A stretch of DNA of 64,000 nt from Candidatus Flexicrinis proximus. GTDB taxonomy: Bacteria > Chloroflexota > Anaerolineae > Aggregatilineales > Phototrophicaceae. Both the position numbers and the translations under genes were made by a program. The notes below the pieces were generated by a model that had not been told where the DNA came from, did no database searches, and saw nothing but the letters and a program-made list of their open reading frames with translations. The DNA lies in NCBI GenBank assembly GCA_016712885.1, contig JADJQF010000016.1:1-64000 (forward strand). The letters run 5' to 3'. Shown here piece by piece: positions 31,827 through 41,651 of the stretch; position 1 is the stretch's first letter, and every line of letters starts with the position of its first letter.

Positions 31827-32199
31827 ATGCTTCAGACTGTATGGATCGAACTGCCGGTCAAGGACATCGAGCGGGCGCTCAAGTTCTATTCGGCCGTGTT
31901 TCAACTCAGCGGCATCGAAATCCGCGACGACGGCACGCGCAAGACCGCGACGCTGGCGAACACGGACAGCGGCGCGCCGGGTCTGTCGCTGACGCAGGTG
32001 GCGGGGTTCAACGCCAGCGCCCGGAGCGGAGTCTGGCTGTATTTCGGCACCGGCGAGGATTTCGACGGCCACGTGGCGCGGGTGCGGGCGGCAGGCGGCG
32101 AAGTCCTCGACGCGAAAGTTTCGATGGGCGAAGCCGGCAGCTACGCGAGTCTTCGTGGATACCGAGGGCAATCTGCTCTCGCTGTATACCTATCCGTAA
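31827..32199 (+). CDS. Glyoxalase/VOC-domain protein, one frameshift
   Basis: About 123 residues. The VOC start ELPVKDIERALKFYSAVFQL and the metal-binding-fold C-terminus FVDTEGNLLSLYTYP are present in different frames, joined near 32148. The phrase GSYASF... continues in the second frame. Small VOC proteins of this size are usually dioxygenase- or resistance-like, and no specific substrate can be named. Confidence 0.75.
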
Positions 32200-32349
32200 G
32201 GGCTGACCTGCCCCACACAAGCCCCATATCGAGTGACGCAAAGACCGGCGCTGCCCGGTCTTTTGCTGTCCGGGATGTGGGATGCGGGAGTCGTCTTTCC
32301 GCTCTTCGCGCTGAGCGCCAGCGGTCATAGACGTAGGGCGGCTCGAAGA

Positions 32350-32903
32350 TCAGCCGAAAATCGACGCGACAGGCACGGACTTGCCGAGCAGCGGCGATTC
32401 GAACTCCTCGACACGGCCAGCAGTATAGATTCCGGCGCGAATGAAACGGCGGCCATCATGGGCGTACAGTTCTACGAAGCGTTGTTCCGGGTTGACGATC
32501 CAGTATTCACGGACACCATGACGCTCGTAAAGCGCGTATTTTCGCCGCGGTCGGTGGCTTCTGTCGACGGGGAGAGTATTTCGACGAGCAGTTCCGGCGA
32601 ACCCAGCAGACGCTTCTTTTCGATGATGCACGGGCTACCCGCGGCAACCCAGATAATATCCGGCTGCGGCACATACCCTTCTTCGAACACGACATCGGTC
32701 GGGGCGTGAAACAACCGTCCGTCAGGGATCAGGCCATGCAGGAGGACAATCAAATTGGTACTCACAGCCTGATGGTCGGTTGTCGGGGGCGGCATTTCGA
32801 TCACTTCTCCATCGAGCAGTTCGACAATTCGAATTGTTTCAGGCAGGGCGAAAAACTCGTCGTTGGTCTTGCGTATGCGTGAAGGGGGCGGCTGAGCGAT
32901 CAT
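32350..32903 (-). CDS. Uma2-family PD-(D/E)XK endonuclease, one frameshift
   Basis: The Uma2 domain (DUF820) shows FFALPETIRIVELLDGEVIEM, TDHQAVSTNLIVLL, VPQPDIIWVA and ELLVEILSPSTEATDR, which contains the PD and ExL/ILS elements of the nuclease fold. After a frame change near 32540 it continues ALYERHGVREYWIVNPEQR. About 184 residues, the normal size. These proteins are abundant in Chloroflexota and cyanobacteria and often have unknown targets. The start is MIAQPPPSRIRK. Confidence 0.8.
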
Positions 32904-33009
32904 AGCGGCGTCCTCGTGACTTTCATCCCACCATTATAGCGCAGCATTGAAGCCGTCCGGCGCGTGGTAAAATGGCGTGAAATTCCATGTACTCATACTG
33001 GATGTTGCG

Positions 33010-33420
33010 ATGCCGGACCAGAAAGCTATTCGTGTACTGATCGCCAAACCAGGGCTGGACGGCCACGACCGCGGCGCAAAAGTGATCGCGCGGGCGCTGC
33101 GCGACGCCGGTTTCGAGGTCATTTATACCGGCCTGCGCCAGACGCCGGAGATGATCGCGGAGGCCGCCCTGCAAGAGGACGTCGACGTGGTGGGGCTGAG
33201 CCTGTTGAGCGGCGCGCACCTGACGCTGGTGCCGAAAATCCGCGAGGTGATGGACGCGCACGAGCTGGGTGACGTGCCGATCATCCTGGGCGGTATCATC
33301 CCGGACAGCGACAGCGCGGCGATGGTCAAGGCCGGGGTGAAGGGCATCTTCGGGCCGGGGACCTCGACGCAGACGATCGTTGAGGCGATCCGGCGCATCG
33401 TGGGCGAACGCACGACCTAA
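33010..33420 (+). CDS. B12-binding domain protein, methylmalonyl-CoA mutase C-terminal (small-chain) type
   Basis: 136 residues carrying the cobalamin-binding DxHxxG element (GLDGHDRGAKVIARAL) and the remaining Rossmann parts (IYTGLRQTPEMIAEAALQ, VGLSLLSGAHL, ILGGIIP, GPGT). It binds adenosylcobalamin in methylmalonyl-CoA or isobutyryl-CoA mutases; the catalytic subunit is not in this window. The stop overlaps the MeaB start (TAATG), so the two are translationally coupled. Confidence 0.9.
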   Translation: MPDQKAIRVLIAKPGLDGHDRGAKVIARALRDAGFEVIYTGLRQTPEMIAEAALQEDVDVVGLSLLSGAHLTLVPKIREVMDAHELGDVPIILGGIIPDSDSAAMVKAGVKGIFGPGTSTQTIVEAIRRIVGERTT

Positions 33421-34424
33421 TGCTGGCCCTGGCACAGGCAGTTCTGGACAAGAGCCGGCGCGCGCTGGCACGGGCGCTGACGGCCATCGAAAACGGCGGG
33501 CCGGAGGCCGACGGCCTGATGGCCGACCTGTATGGGTTTACCGGTCAAGCGTGGGTGGTTGGCGTGACGGGCGCGCCGGGGACGGGCAAGTCGTCGCTGG
33601 TGACGGCGCTGGCACAGGTATACCGCAAGCAGGGCAAGACGGTCGGTATCGTGGCGGTCGACCCAACCAGCCCGTTCACGGGCGGGGCGATTTTGGGCGA
33701 CCGGATCCGCATGCGCGACCTGAGCGGTGACACGGGCGTGTTCATCCGCAGCATGGCGACGCGCGGGAGCCTGGGCGGGCTGTCGCGGGCAACGCGCGAC
33801 GCGGTGCGGGTGATCGACGCGGCGGGCTTCGATATGATCCTGGTCGAGACGGTGGGCGCGGGGCAAAGCGAGGTCGAGATCGTGCGCACGGCGCACACGA
33901 CGCTGGTGGTCGAAGCGCCGGGGATGGGCGACGACGTGCAGGCGATCAAGGCGGGAATCCTGGAGATTGCCGATATTCTGGTGGTGAACAAGGCGGACCG
34001 TCCGGGGGCGGACAACACGGTGCGTTCGCTGCGGGCGATGCTGGAACTGGGGCATCCGACGCGGCCGATGGCTGATGCGCCGTCGATGTGGCAACCGCCG
34101 GTGGTGCGGACGGTCGCGACCAAAGAGGCCCAGACGATGGAAGACGGTATCGCGGAACTGGCGGCGCTGATCGACGGGCACCGCGCACATCTGACCGAAG
34201 CCGGACAGCTGCCGTCCCTTGAGCGCGAGCGGATCGAGATCGAACTGGCCGACCGGCTGAAACAGGCGCTGTACGAGCGGCTGATGGCGGGGACCGGCGC
34301 GGGACAGATCGCCGCGCTGGTGGACGCGGTCGTGTCGCGGGGGATGGCGCCCAGCCAGGCGGTCGAGGCGCTGCTGAGCAATGTGCCGGCGACCCATACG
34401 AGCGCGAAACCGGCTGCGCTATAA
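33420..34424 (+). CDS. meaB: MeaB/ArgK-family GTPase chaperone of B12-dependent mutases
   Basis: 334 residues. Walker A is VTGAPGTGKSSLVTAL, followed by GIVAVDPTSPFTGGAILGDR, FIRSMATRGSLGGL, ETVGAGQSEVEI and the guanine-specific NKAD. It loads or protects the cobalamin cofactor of methylmalonyl-CoA-type mutases, using GTP. Coupled to the B12-binding gene. Intact; the ATG at 33420 overlaps the upstream stop. Confidence 0.93.
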   Translation: MLALAQAVLDKSRRALARALTAIENGGPEADGLMADLYGFTGQAWVVGVTGAPGTGKSSLVTALAQVYRKQGKTVGIVAVDPTSPFTGGAILGDRIRMRDLSGDTGVFIRSMATRGSLGGLSRATRDAVRVIDAAGFDMILVETVGAGQSEVEIVRTAHTTLVVEAPGMGDDVQAIKAGILEIADILVVNKADRPGADNTVRSLRAMLELGHPTRPMADAPSMWQPPVVRTVATKEAQTMEDGIAELAALIDGHRAHLTEAGQLPSLERERIEIELADRLKQALYERLMAGTGAGQIAALVDAVVSRGMAPSQAVEALLSNVPATHTSAKPAAL

Positions 34425-34475
34425 TGACCGGCCAACTACCTCGTTACTGACGATGCTCTGCGCTGAGGACGTGCC

Positions 34476-35492
34476 ATGCCTACCGCCTCCCTTCCCCTCA
34501 TCCTGACGGCTTCCGGCCTGACCTTCCTGCTCGGCGTGATCTGGGGCGGGCCATTCATCGAAATCCTGCGCCGGCTGCGGATGGGTAAGAACATTCAGGC
34601 GGAGCTGAGCGAGGAGCATCAGAAGAAGAAAGGCACGCCGACGACCGGCGGGATCATGATCATCGCGTCGACGACCGTGGTGCTGCTGGCGCTGAACGCG
34701 GCCAGCATCCTGCGCGGCGGGCCGGGATCGTCGATCCTCGTACCGCTCGTCGTCATGATCGGCTTTGCCATCCTCGGCTGGATCGACGACATGAGCGGCA
34801 TCCGCATGTCGCGCGGGATTGTCGGACAGGGGATTTCGGCGCGGGCCAAGCTCCTCGGTCAACTGGTGCTGGCCGGCGGCGCGGCAGTGATCATCTCGCT
34901 GTATGAGGGCGGTTTCGCCGGAGCGAACCAGATCAGCCTGCCGCTGATCCCGCTGACGCTGACCGTTCCGCCGTGGCTGTTCATCCCGCTGACGGTGTTC
35001 CTGATCATGGCGTCGGCCAACGCGGTCAATTTCACCGACGGGCTGGACGGGCTGGCCGGCATTATCAGCGCCAGCGCCTTCGCCGCGTACGGCATCATCG
35101 CTTATCTGCAGGGGCAGGTCTACGTAACGCAGTTGTGCTTCGTGCTGATGGGCGCGTGTTTTGCCTTCCTGTGGTTCAACGCCTTCCCTGCCCACTTGAT
35201 CATGGGCGATACGGGGTCGATGGCGCTCGGTTCGACGCTGGGGCTTGTTTCGGTGATGACCGGCCAATGGGTGCTGCTACCGGTGATCGCCATCGTGCCG
35301 GTGGCCGAGACGATCAGCGTCATCCTGCAAATCTGGTACTTCAAATCGACCGGGGGGCAGCGCCTGTTCCGCATGGCGCCGCTCCACCTGCACTATCAGC
35401 GCGGCGGCTGGAGCGAGACGCAGGTCGTGCAGCGCTTCTGGCTGGTCGGCCTGCTGAGCGCGATTATCGGCGTGGCGCTGGCGCTGCTGTAG
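34476..35492 (+). CDS. mraY: MraY-type phospho-N-acetylmuramoyl-pentapeptide transferase
   Basis: A polytopic membrane enzyme that makes lipid I. The hallmarks are GTPTTGGIMI, GWIDD (the paired aspartates), ANAVNFTDGLDGLAG, the catalytic-loop Asp in LIMGDTGSMALGS, and the C-terminal APLHLHYQRGGWSETQVV. About ten hydrophobic segments; 338 residues, intact. In many bacteria murD directly follows mraY. Here murD starts 13.9 kb away, with the secreted-protein array between them. Confidence 0.92.
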   Translation: MPTASLPLILTASGLTFLLGVIWGGPFIEILRRLRMGKNIQAELSEEHQKKKGTPTTGGIMIIASTTVVLLALNAASILRGGPGSSILVPLVVMIGFAILGWIDDMSGIRMSRGIVGQGISARAKLLGQLVLAGGAAVIISLYEGGFAGANQISLPLIPLTLTVPPWLFIPLTVFLIMASANAVNFTDGLDGLAGIISASAFAAYGIIAYLQGQVYVTQLCFVLMGACFAFLWFNAFPAHLIMGDTGSMALGSTLGLVSVMTGQWVLLPVIAIVPVAETISVILQIWYFKSTGGQRLFRMAPLHLHYQRGGWSETQVVQRFWLVGLLSAIIGVALALL

Positions 35493-35615
35493 CGAACGAC
35501 GCCTCCGACTGCAAAAAACCATCGCAAAATTGTGCGCTGTTTTTGACAACGCACGATTATGTTGTGTGTTACTCTTTTCCTACCCACATAGATAGTCCCT
35601 ATAAGGACACATTAT

Positions 35616-37099
35616 ATGAAACGATTAGCGTATTGTACGTTTGTATTCATCGTCCTTTTGCAAGGCGCCGGCACTTCAGCGGCGCAGCATGACCCCGCGT
35701 ACCCCCGTCGAACAACAATCTCATAGGGGCGCACGATGTGTTTCTCGACATGAATCCTGCCAATCCGGCGGTGTTCAACGTTCCGAACATGGCCGAGGCC
35801 GACCTGCAGTCCGGCGAACTGGTCCATACGTGCGGGGTGGACAACAGCACCGGCAGCGTATGGTACGAGATTTCGTCGGTTGGCGGCCAAGTAGTGATCG
35901 ACACAGCAGGATCGAACATCGACACGATCATGACCCTGTATCAGGGTGCCTTGCTGGCGAATCTGGCTTACCTCGATGCCGTGGCGTGTGCCGAGACGGG
36001 ACCCGGCGGCGCCATACAGGCACGCATGTCGGTTCACGTGCCAGCCGGGAGCTATTACTTACAAGTGGGGAACAACGACCCGATAAAACCGCCCGACGCC
36101 GCGCTGTCGATCAGTTTTTCGTTCGACCCCGATTCTGACCTTGTGGCGCCGGGGAATAACCTGCCAAAGCCAAGCCGGTGAAATTCGGCAAACGGGTGAC
36201 GATCGACAACATCGCGTATGCGACGACCGAAGCGACGGAACCGACGCCGACCTGCGCCAGCGCGAGCACGGCGAAGCATACCGTCTGGCTGACGTTCGAC
36301 GCGGTGCTGGCCGGCGAACTGAGCGCCAACATGCTCGGCAGCGCGTTCGAAGGCCCGGCGGGTCAGATGATCTTAGCGGTCTACCGCGAGGACACCCCCG
36401 GCGTGCTAACCGAAATTCTGTGCGATACAGGGACCACCGTGCAATTTGACGCGCCCAGCTTTCTAAACGAGCCGATCACGCCGGGCAAACACTACATCCA
36501 GCTTGGACTGGATTCGTGGCTGAACGCGCAGCCGGATTCACGCTATATGTTCAGCGCGGGGATCGACCTGCGGCCAACCGTCCTGCAGAGCGGCGATTTC
36601 GACGGCGACAACAGCAAGTGGACGGTGATCGGCGGGGACAGCGGCAGCGCGATCGAACCCGAACCGGTCGGATCGTCGCTTGAAGCAAACGTATTCGCCT
36701 GCCGGCCGCCCTCCAGCGGCAAAACCGCGCTTAAGCAGAAGGTCAATCTCGGCGGCCTGCGCTTCAAATCCGAAATGATGTTTCAGGTCGGTTACCAGAT
36801 GACCGCTTCCGTCGCGGATCACTACACGATTCCGATACAGGTCAAGGTCAAGTATGCCGACGGTACGGCGTCGAAGGCGACACGCAAGCTCGTTGTCATT
36901 GTAAGCGGTGTCACCTTTGGCGGGTTGACGATCCCGATCAGCCGGGGCGATGACCGGTGCGACGCTGAAGATTCAGTGCGCGCCGCCGTCCGGGCAGACA
37001 CTGTATTTCGATAACCTCTCGCTTGCGCTATGGGCCATGACGCCCTACCGCGGGGCCGAAGGCGGCGCGCTGCCGATGCCGATGCCGCCGGCGCGCTGA
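35616..37099 (+). CDS. Secreted paralogue-array protein 2, divergent, three frameshifts
   Basis: The signal peptide MKRLAYCTFVFIVLLQGAGT precedes two PPC-like units (TGSVWYEISSVGGQVVIDTA, ...ACAETGPGGA, SYYLQVGN; and KHTVWLTFDAVLAGEL). The C-terminal jelly-roll-like part (GDFDGDNSKWTVIGGDSGS, ALKQKVNLGGLRFKSEMMFQ) ends WAMTPYRGAEGGALPMPMPP. Frame changes near 35700, 36180 and 36960 break it. The tail region is duplicated at about 38610 and 39990-40240. It is the member most like protein 1. Directly downstream is a comM fragment. Confidence 0.6.
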
Positions 37100-37134
37100 T
37101 TCGCAAGGCGCGGCCTCCTGCACCTCGTATCTGC

Positions 37135-37287
37135 GAAAGGACGGTCAGGGAAATCTCGGAATGCTGCCCGCTGACAAAGGAAGCACAGGCGCTGCTCGAT
37201 CTGTCGGTCAAGCGCATTAGGTTGTGTGCGCGTGCGTATCACCGCGTGTTGAAGCTGGCACGCACGATTGCCGACCTGACAGACTAA
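37135..37287 (+). pseudogene. 3' fragment of a ComM/YifB Mg-chelatase-like gene
   Basis: The last ~50 residues (CPLTKEAQALLDLSVKRI, then LCARAYHRVLKLARTIADL) match the C-terminus of ComM-type ATPases, which help branch migration during transformation. The rest of the gene is absent: the sequence before 37135 is the tail of array gene 2 and repeat DNA. It is a remnant left by a rearrangement, or a very truncated copy. No start codon or ribosome-binding site is obvious. Confidence 0.7.
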
Positions 37288-37340
37288 CCCGTAGCGCCTG
37301 AGCGGACGTGAGCTTCCAAGTCCACCATGTGCCCGCCGGA

Positions 37341-38438
37341 TCAGTCGCCGAGGCTGATACCGAGTCCGCGCGCCGACTGGATCCACGGGTGATCAAGGGG
37401 GACTGTCTTGCGCTTCCCGACGACCTGCTCCAGTGGAACCGCTTCGGTTGAGTCGCCGCGGGCAGCGACCATCACGCCGAATACGCCTTCGTGAATATAA
37501 CGCGCACACGCCGCCCCAAGCCGGGTGGCAAGCAGCCGATCGGCCGCCGAGGGAATCCCACCGCGCTGCACGTGACCCAATATCGTCACGCGGGACTCCA
37601 GGCCGGTGAGCGCTTCGAGCTGCGGCGTCAAACGCTGCGTGCTGTTCATTCGTTCGGTTTCAAGCGCAGCCAGGGCGGCTTTCGATTTCTTGCCTTTGCC
37701 TTTCTTCACCGCTTCTTCAATCCTGGTGCTCAAATCATCCGGCAGCGCACCTTCCGAGACAGCTACGATGCTGAAGGCCTTGCCGTCGCGAACCCGTTGG
37801 CGGATCGACGCGGCAACTTTCTCCACGTTGTAAGGGATTTCCGGGATCAGGATAACATCGGCGCCCCCGGCGATACCGGCGCCAAGCGCCAACCAGCCCG
37901 TGTTGTGGCCCATTACCTCGACGACAATGATGCGGTGATGGCTGTGTGCGGTGCTGTGCAGGCGATCGATGGCCTCAGTTGCGATCGTCAGCGCGGTGTC
38001 AAAGCCGAATGTAACGTCGGTCATTGCGACATCGTTGTCGATGGTCTTGGGCAGCGTGAGGACGTTGAGCCCGCTGTTCATGGGATGGTAGGCATTCTTG
38101 GCCGTACCGCCCCCACCGAGGCAGACCAACACATCCAAGTGGTGGTGATGATACGTCTCGACCATGACATCGGTCATGTCCATCGTTTTGCTGCCGATGG
38201 GCATCTTCTGGGGCTTGTCCCGGCTGGTCCCCAGAATGGTTCCGCCAATGGTGAGGATTCCGGATAATGCAGGACCGTCAAGTTTGACCGTGCGGTTCTC
38301 CATCAACCCCCGGAAGCCATCGCGAAATCCGATGATCTGCATCCCGTAGGTGTTCATCCCGGTCTTGCCCACCCCGCGGATGGCCGCGTTCAATCCCGGG
38401 CTATCACCGCCAGCCGTTAGTACACCGATATACTGCGT
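37341..38438 (-). CDS. pfkA: 6-phosphofructokinase
   Basis: A glycolytic kinase that makes fructose-1,6-bisphosphate. Motifs: TAGGDSPGLNAAIRG, CLGGGGTAKNAY, LPKTIDNDVAMT (PKTIDND), VEVMGHNTGWLALG, ILGHVQRGGIPSA. The Gly in GGGGT points to ATP as donor, while the Lys in PKTIDND is more usual in PPi-type or mixed-lineage enzymes, so the donor is uncertain. The start was taken as GTG 38438 (AAAAGGGTG upstream) rather than the earlier TTG at 38471. About 365 residues, intact. It lies inside the array on the opposite strand. Confidence 0.9.
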   Translation of the reverse strand, partial: TQYIGVLTAGGDSPGLNAAIRGVGKTGMNTYGMQIIGFRDGFRGLMENRTVKLDGPALSGILTIGGTILGTSRDKPQKMPIGSKTMDMTDVMVETYHHHHLDVLVCLGGGGTAKNAYHPMNSGLNVLTLPKTIDNDVAMTDVTFGFDTALTIATEAIDRLHSTAHSHHRIIVVEVMGHNTGWLALGAGIAGGADVILIPEIPYNVEKVAASIRQRVRDGKAFSIVAVSEGALPDDLSTRIEEAVKKGKGKKSKAALAALETERMNSTQRLTPQLEALTGLESRVTILGHVQRGGIPSAADRLLATRLGAACARYIHEGVFGVMVAARGDSTEAVPLEQVVGKRKTVPLDHPWIQSARGLGISLGD

Positions 38439-38609
38439 CACGATTGCACCCTTTTCACTGCACACTATCAAGCCGCTACAACCTGGCGGCCAGTTCGGCC
38501 CCGGCGTTGCAGGGACGTCTGCTCACAAGTCCACGCCTTCGCAAATCATAACACTTTGCGCGTCTGCACCCGAACCGATTGGTCGTCTCTGTTGCAGCCC
38601 TATCGTGTT

Positions 38610-38695
38610 TGTGTACGCCTACGGCCTGACCGTTGGCGGGATAGCGATTCCCATCAAGCCGGGGGCCATGGTGAGCGCGACGCTGATCGCAAGGG
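38610..38695 (+). repeat. Duplicated 3' fragment of array gene 2
   Basis: The segment reads LTVGGIAIPIKPGAMVSATL, closely matching the tail of array gene 2 (36903 onward) and the fragment near 40060. No start or full domain is present. The same flanking repeat and terminator follow, so a whole 3' block was duplicated. Confidence 0.65.
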
Positions 38696-38855
38696 CGCTG
38701 CCCTGCACCCGGCACGAGGCGCGGCCTCCTGCACCTCGTATCTGCGAAAAGACCGCGCCCGCGCGGTCTTTTCGCTATGAGGGAGTCCAGAGGGCCATCG
38801 GCCCTCTGGCTGTGGTGTGGAGGCGGAGCCTCCACAAAAGACATCGAGGCGTGGC
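38696..38855. repeat. Mini-hairpin repeat with bidirectional terminator
   Basis: The hairpin AAAAGACCGCG / CGCGGTCTTTT at 38746-38776 has A- and T-runs on both sides, so it can terminate transcription from either side. It lies between the duplicated fragment and array gene 3, whose 3' end points toward it. The mini-hairpin modules GAGGGCCATCGGCCCTC and GGAGGCGGAGCCTCC follow. Confidence 0.7.
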
Positions 38856-39911
38856 TTACTTCGGCGCCGCAGGGGCGGGCAGCACGCTGTCGCGGGTGAT
38901 GGCCGCCGCGTAGTACAACAGATCGAACGAGTCGAACAGCATCACACCATCAGTCGCCTTAAACTTCACATCGAACTTGATCGAAGCGACCTTGCCGCTG
39001 GCCAGATAGACAAAGTATTGCCCGAAGGCGTAATCGGGCTCAGCCGCTACCGACCCCAGCGACACGATGCTTTTGGTGGCAGGCGTGCCGTCGGTATAGT
39101 TGACGGTCACGACCAGCTTGGTGCCGGATAACGCCGGGACGTCCAGCACACGGTGGTGCCAGCTCAGGGAGAAGACGCCGTTTTTGCGGAACTGGAATGC
39201 GGCAGGCATAGGGATCGCCTGCGAGAGCTTGGCCGTGGTGCCGTTCGGGTCCCCGGTAAACTTGAAGGCGCACAAACCAAACTGCGCAGGATAGTTGACG
39301 TCGCCGCAGACGCGGCTATCGCCAGTGCTGTTTTTCATCTTCCACGGCGGGCCGAAAGAATCTTCGAACCCGCGGTTCGCGACATCCATTGGGAGATAAG
39401 TCAGACGGGTATTGAACTTGAGGACCGAATTGGGAAGGAAATCGATGTCGTTATAGGTGCCGACGGCGATCTTGTAGATTTCGGTATTCGTCACGTCGAG
39501 GAACATCTCGCTGAACAGCGAGCCCTGGTCGTCCACGCAGGCAACTTCGGTCAGCGAGCCAATGCCCGGCCCCGTAAAGACGGCGATAACGGTGTCGATG
39601 TCGTTATAGACGGTGTCGAACAGTTGGGTGCCGTCGGTCGAGAGATACAGGCTAAAGCCGATTTCCGGATAAAGGGTATACCAGACGGAATTATAGATGG
39701 CATTGGGGCCGCAGGAGACTGCGGGTTCGCCGGACTGGTTGGTGGCGGCACCGATGTCGCTGACACTGTAGGATTTCCCAACCACCAGATCGACCGCGTT
39801 GATCAGGTTATCGTTTGGCGGCACGGTACGCGGCGCCTGTGCCGCGGCTGCGGACGTCAGGCCAAGCAGGAGAACAGACACGATGAAAAAAGTGAGACGA
39901 GAGAGGCGCAT
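38856..39911 (-). CDS. Secreted paralogue-array protein 3
   Basis: 351 residues, intact. The signal peptide is MRLSRLTFFIVSVLLLGLTS, ending AAAAQA. The PPC-like domain shows PRTVPPNDNLINAVDLVVG, VSCGPNAIYNSVWYTL, DTVIAVFTG and EVACVDDQGSLFSEM. The jelly-roll-like domain shows GFEDSFGPPWKMKNSTGDSR and GLCAFKFTGDPNGTTAKLSQ. The tail is AAITRDSVLPAPAAPK. The ATG at 39911 has AGGAG five bases upstream and a TATTAT box 34 bases upstream, so it is likely transcribed alone. Function is unknown. Closest to protein 4. Confidence 0.8.
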   Translation of the reverse strand: MRLSRLTFFIVSVLLLGLTSAAAAQAPRTVPPNDNLINAVDLVVGKSYSVSDIGAATNQSGEPAVSCGPNAIYNSVWYTLYPEIGFSLYLSTDGTQLFDTVYNDIDTVIAVFTGPGIGSLTEVACVDDQGSLFSEMFLDVTNTEIYKIAVGTYNDIDFLPNSVLKFNTRLTYLPMDVANRGFEDSFGPPWKMKNSTGDSRVCGDVNYPAQFGLCAFKFTGDPNGTTAKLSQAIPMPAAFQFRKNGVFSLSWHHRVLDVPALSGTKLVVTVNYTDGTPATKSIVSLGSVAAEPDYAFGQYFVYLASGKVASIKFDVKFKATDGVMLFDSFDLLYYAAAITRDSVLPAPAAPK

Positions 39912-39989
39912 ACAGGCTCCTATGAATGTAAACGCCTGAAAAAGATAATACAGAGTGACTTGGCGCGCAACAACCAAGAAGACGACCGG

Positions 39990-40240
39990 CAATGACACCT
40001 GCTGAGGGCAAAAACAGGTCGCGAAAGCGTGCACGCAAACTGGTTATCATCGTCGGCAGCCTCACCATTGGCGGGGTTACGATCCCGATCAAGCCGGGGG
40101 CCATGGTGAGCGCGACGCTGAAAATACAGTGTGCGCCGCCGGCCGGGCAGACGCTGTATTTCGATAACCTCTCGCTGGCACTGTGGGCAATGACGCCCTA
40201 TCGCGAGGCGGAAGGCGGTGCATTGCCGCTGCCGCCGTGC
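39990..40240 (+). repeat. Second duplicated 3' fragment of array gene 2
   Basis: It reads SLTIGGVTIPIKPGAMVSAT, then IQCAPPAGQTLYFDNLSLAL and WAMTPYREAEGGALPLPP, very close to the C-terminus of array protein 2. There is no signal peptide and no N-terminal domain. It carries the same downstream repeats as the other copies. The fragment on the plus strand overlaps the promoter area of array gene 3 on the minus strand. Confidence 0.7.
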
Positions 40241-40413
40241 GCTGATCGCAGGGCGCTGCCCTGCACCCGGCAGGAGGCGCGGCCTCCTGCACCTCGCATC
40301 TGCGAAAAGACCGCGCCCGCGCGGTCTTTTCGCTATGAGGGAGTCCAGAGGGCCATCGGCCCTCTGGCGGAGGAGTGGAGGCAGCGCCTCCACAAAGGAC
40401 ATCGGGGCGGGGC
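40241..40413. repeat. Mini-hairpin repeat with bidirectional terminator, second copy
   Basis: The same GACCGCG/CGCGGTC hairpin occurs at 40305-40335, flanked by GAGGCGCGGCCTC, GAGGGCCATCGGCCCTC and GGAGGCAGCGCCTCC modules. It is almost identical to 38696-38840. Confidence 0.7.
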
Positions 40414-41465
40414 TTACTTCGCTGCTGCCGGCAGGGGCAGGACGCCAGCGTCGCGGGTGTTGGCGGTAGCGTTGTAGGCCAGCTCGAAGTCGTCAAACAG
40501 CATGGATCCAACGGCGGAGTTGAAGCGGAACTCGATCTTGATGCTGGAGAGCTTGCTGCTGGCCAGATAGACGAAGGTCTGGTCTTCCGTATAGCTCGCC
40601 TGCGAAGCCACGTTATCGAGCCGGAAGGTGCGCTTGGTGGGCAGGGTGCCGTCGGAGTAAAGGGCGGTGAGGATCACCTTCGTCCCGTCGATCTCCGGCT
40701 CGTCGAGGGCGCGGTGTTTCCAGTAGAACATCACCGCGGCATTCTTGCGGTACTGAACCGCCGTGGAGACCGGTATCACCTGCACGAGCTTGGCAGTGGT
40801 ACCGGTCGGGTCGCCCACGAAGCGGAAGGCGCACACGCCAGCATAGGACGGATAGCTGGGATTGCTGCAGATGCGGTCGTCAGCGGTGCCATTCTTGATC
40901 TTCCACGGCGCGACGACCGGGATCTCGAAGCCGTTATTGACGATATCGAACCGGATATCGGTCACCCGCGTGGTGAATTTGAGGACCGAGGGGGACAGGA
41001 AGTCGGTGTTGTCGTAGGTGCCGACGGCGATGTAGATGGGAGTCGGCGAATTCAGTGTCAGGAACAGCTCGCTGAACAGCGAGCCTTGGTCGTCGGCGCA
41101 CTCGTCTCGGTCAGGCTGCCGAGGTCGGCCCCCTGGAAGACGGCGAAGACGGTGTCAATCGAGTCGCCGGACGGGTGGTAGAGCTGGGTCCCGGCGGTCG
41201 AGAGGTACAGTTCGATTTCATCTGCCGGGGCGATCTTGTACCAGACCGAGTTATAGATGGTGCCGGGACCGCAAGAAACCCCCGGCTCGCCGCCTTCGTT
41301 GGTGGCCGCGCCGATGTCGCTGACGGAGTAGCCCTTGCCGGGGACAAGTGTGATGGCATTGGCAAAGTTGTCGTTGGACGGGATGACGCGGGGGGACTGA
41401 GCCGCCGCCGTCAGGCCGAGCAAAAGCACGAACAGGACAGAGAAACTAATACGAAAGGGACGCAT
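40414..41465 (-). CDS. Secreted paralogue-array protein 4, one frameshift
   Basis: About 350 residues when corrected. Signal peptide MRPFRISFSVLFVLLLGLTA; PPC-like part PRVIPSNDNFANAITLVPG, VSCGPGTIYNSVWYKIAP, DTVFAVFQG; jelly-roll-like part GFEIPVVAPWKIKNGTADD, GVCAFRFVGDPTGTTAKL; tail TANTRDAGVLPLPAAAK. A frame change near 41100 lies in the DD-G-SLFSE region. The start at 41465 is preceded by TATAAT 32 bases upstream. It is divergent from array gene 5, sharing a 186-base intergenic region. Confidence 0.75.
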
Positions 41466-41651
41466 AACTACTCCATGAGGTATAGGCACTCCGAACATTA
41501 TATGGGGATTTCCGCGCGGCAGTTCACCGAGTTTGAGGCTGTCCACATATCGTCCCGCGGTCGAGAACGATCAAACCCTGCAGTGCGCCCGCGATTCAAA
41601 AAACCGGTGTACAGTAATACGCATCGATATCCGACACATTGCGAGGTTGTT

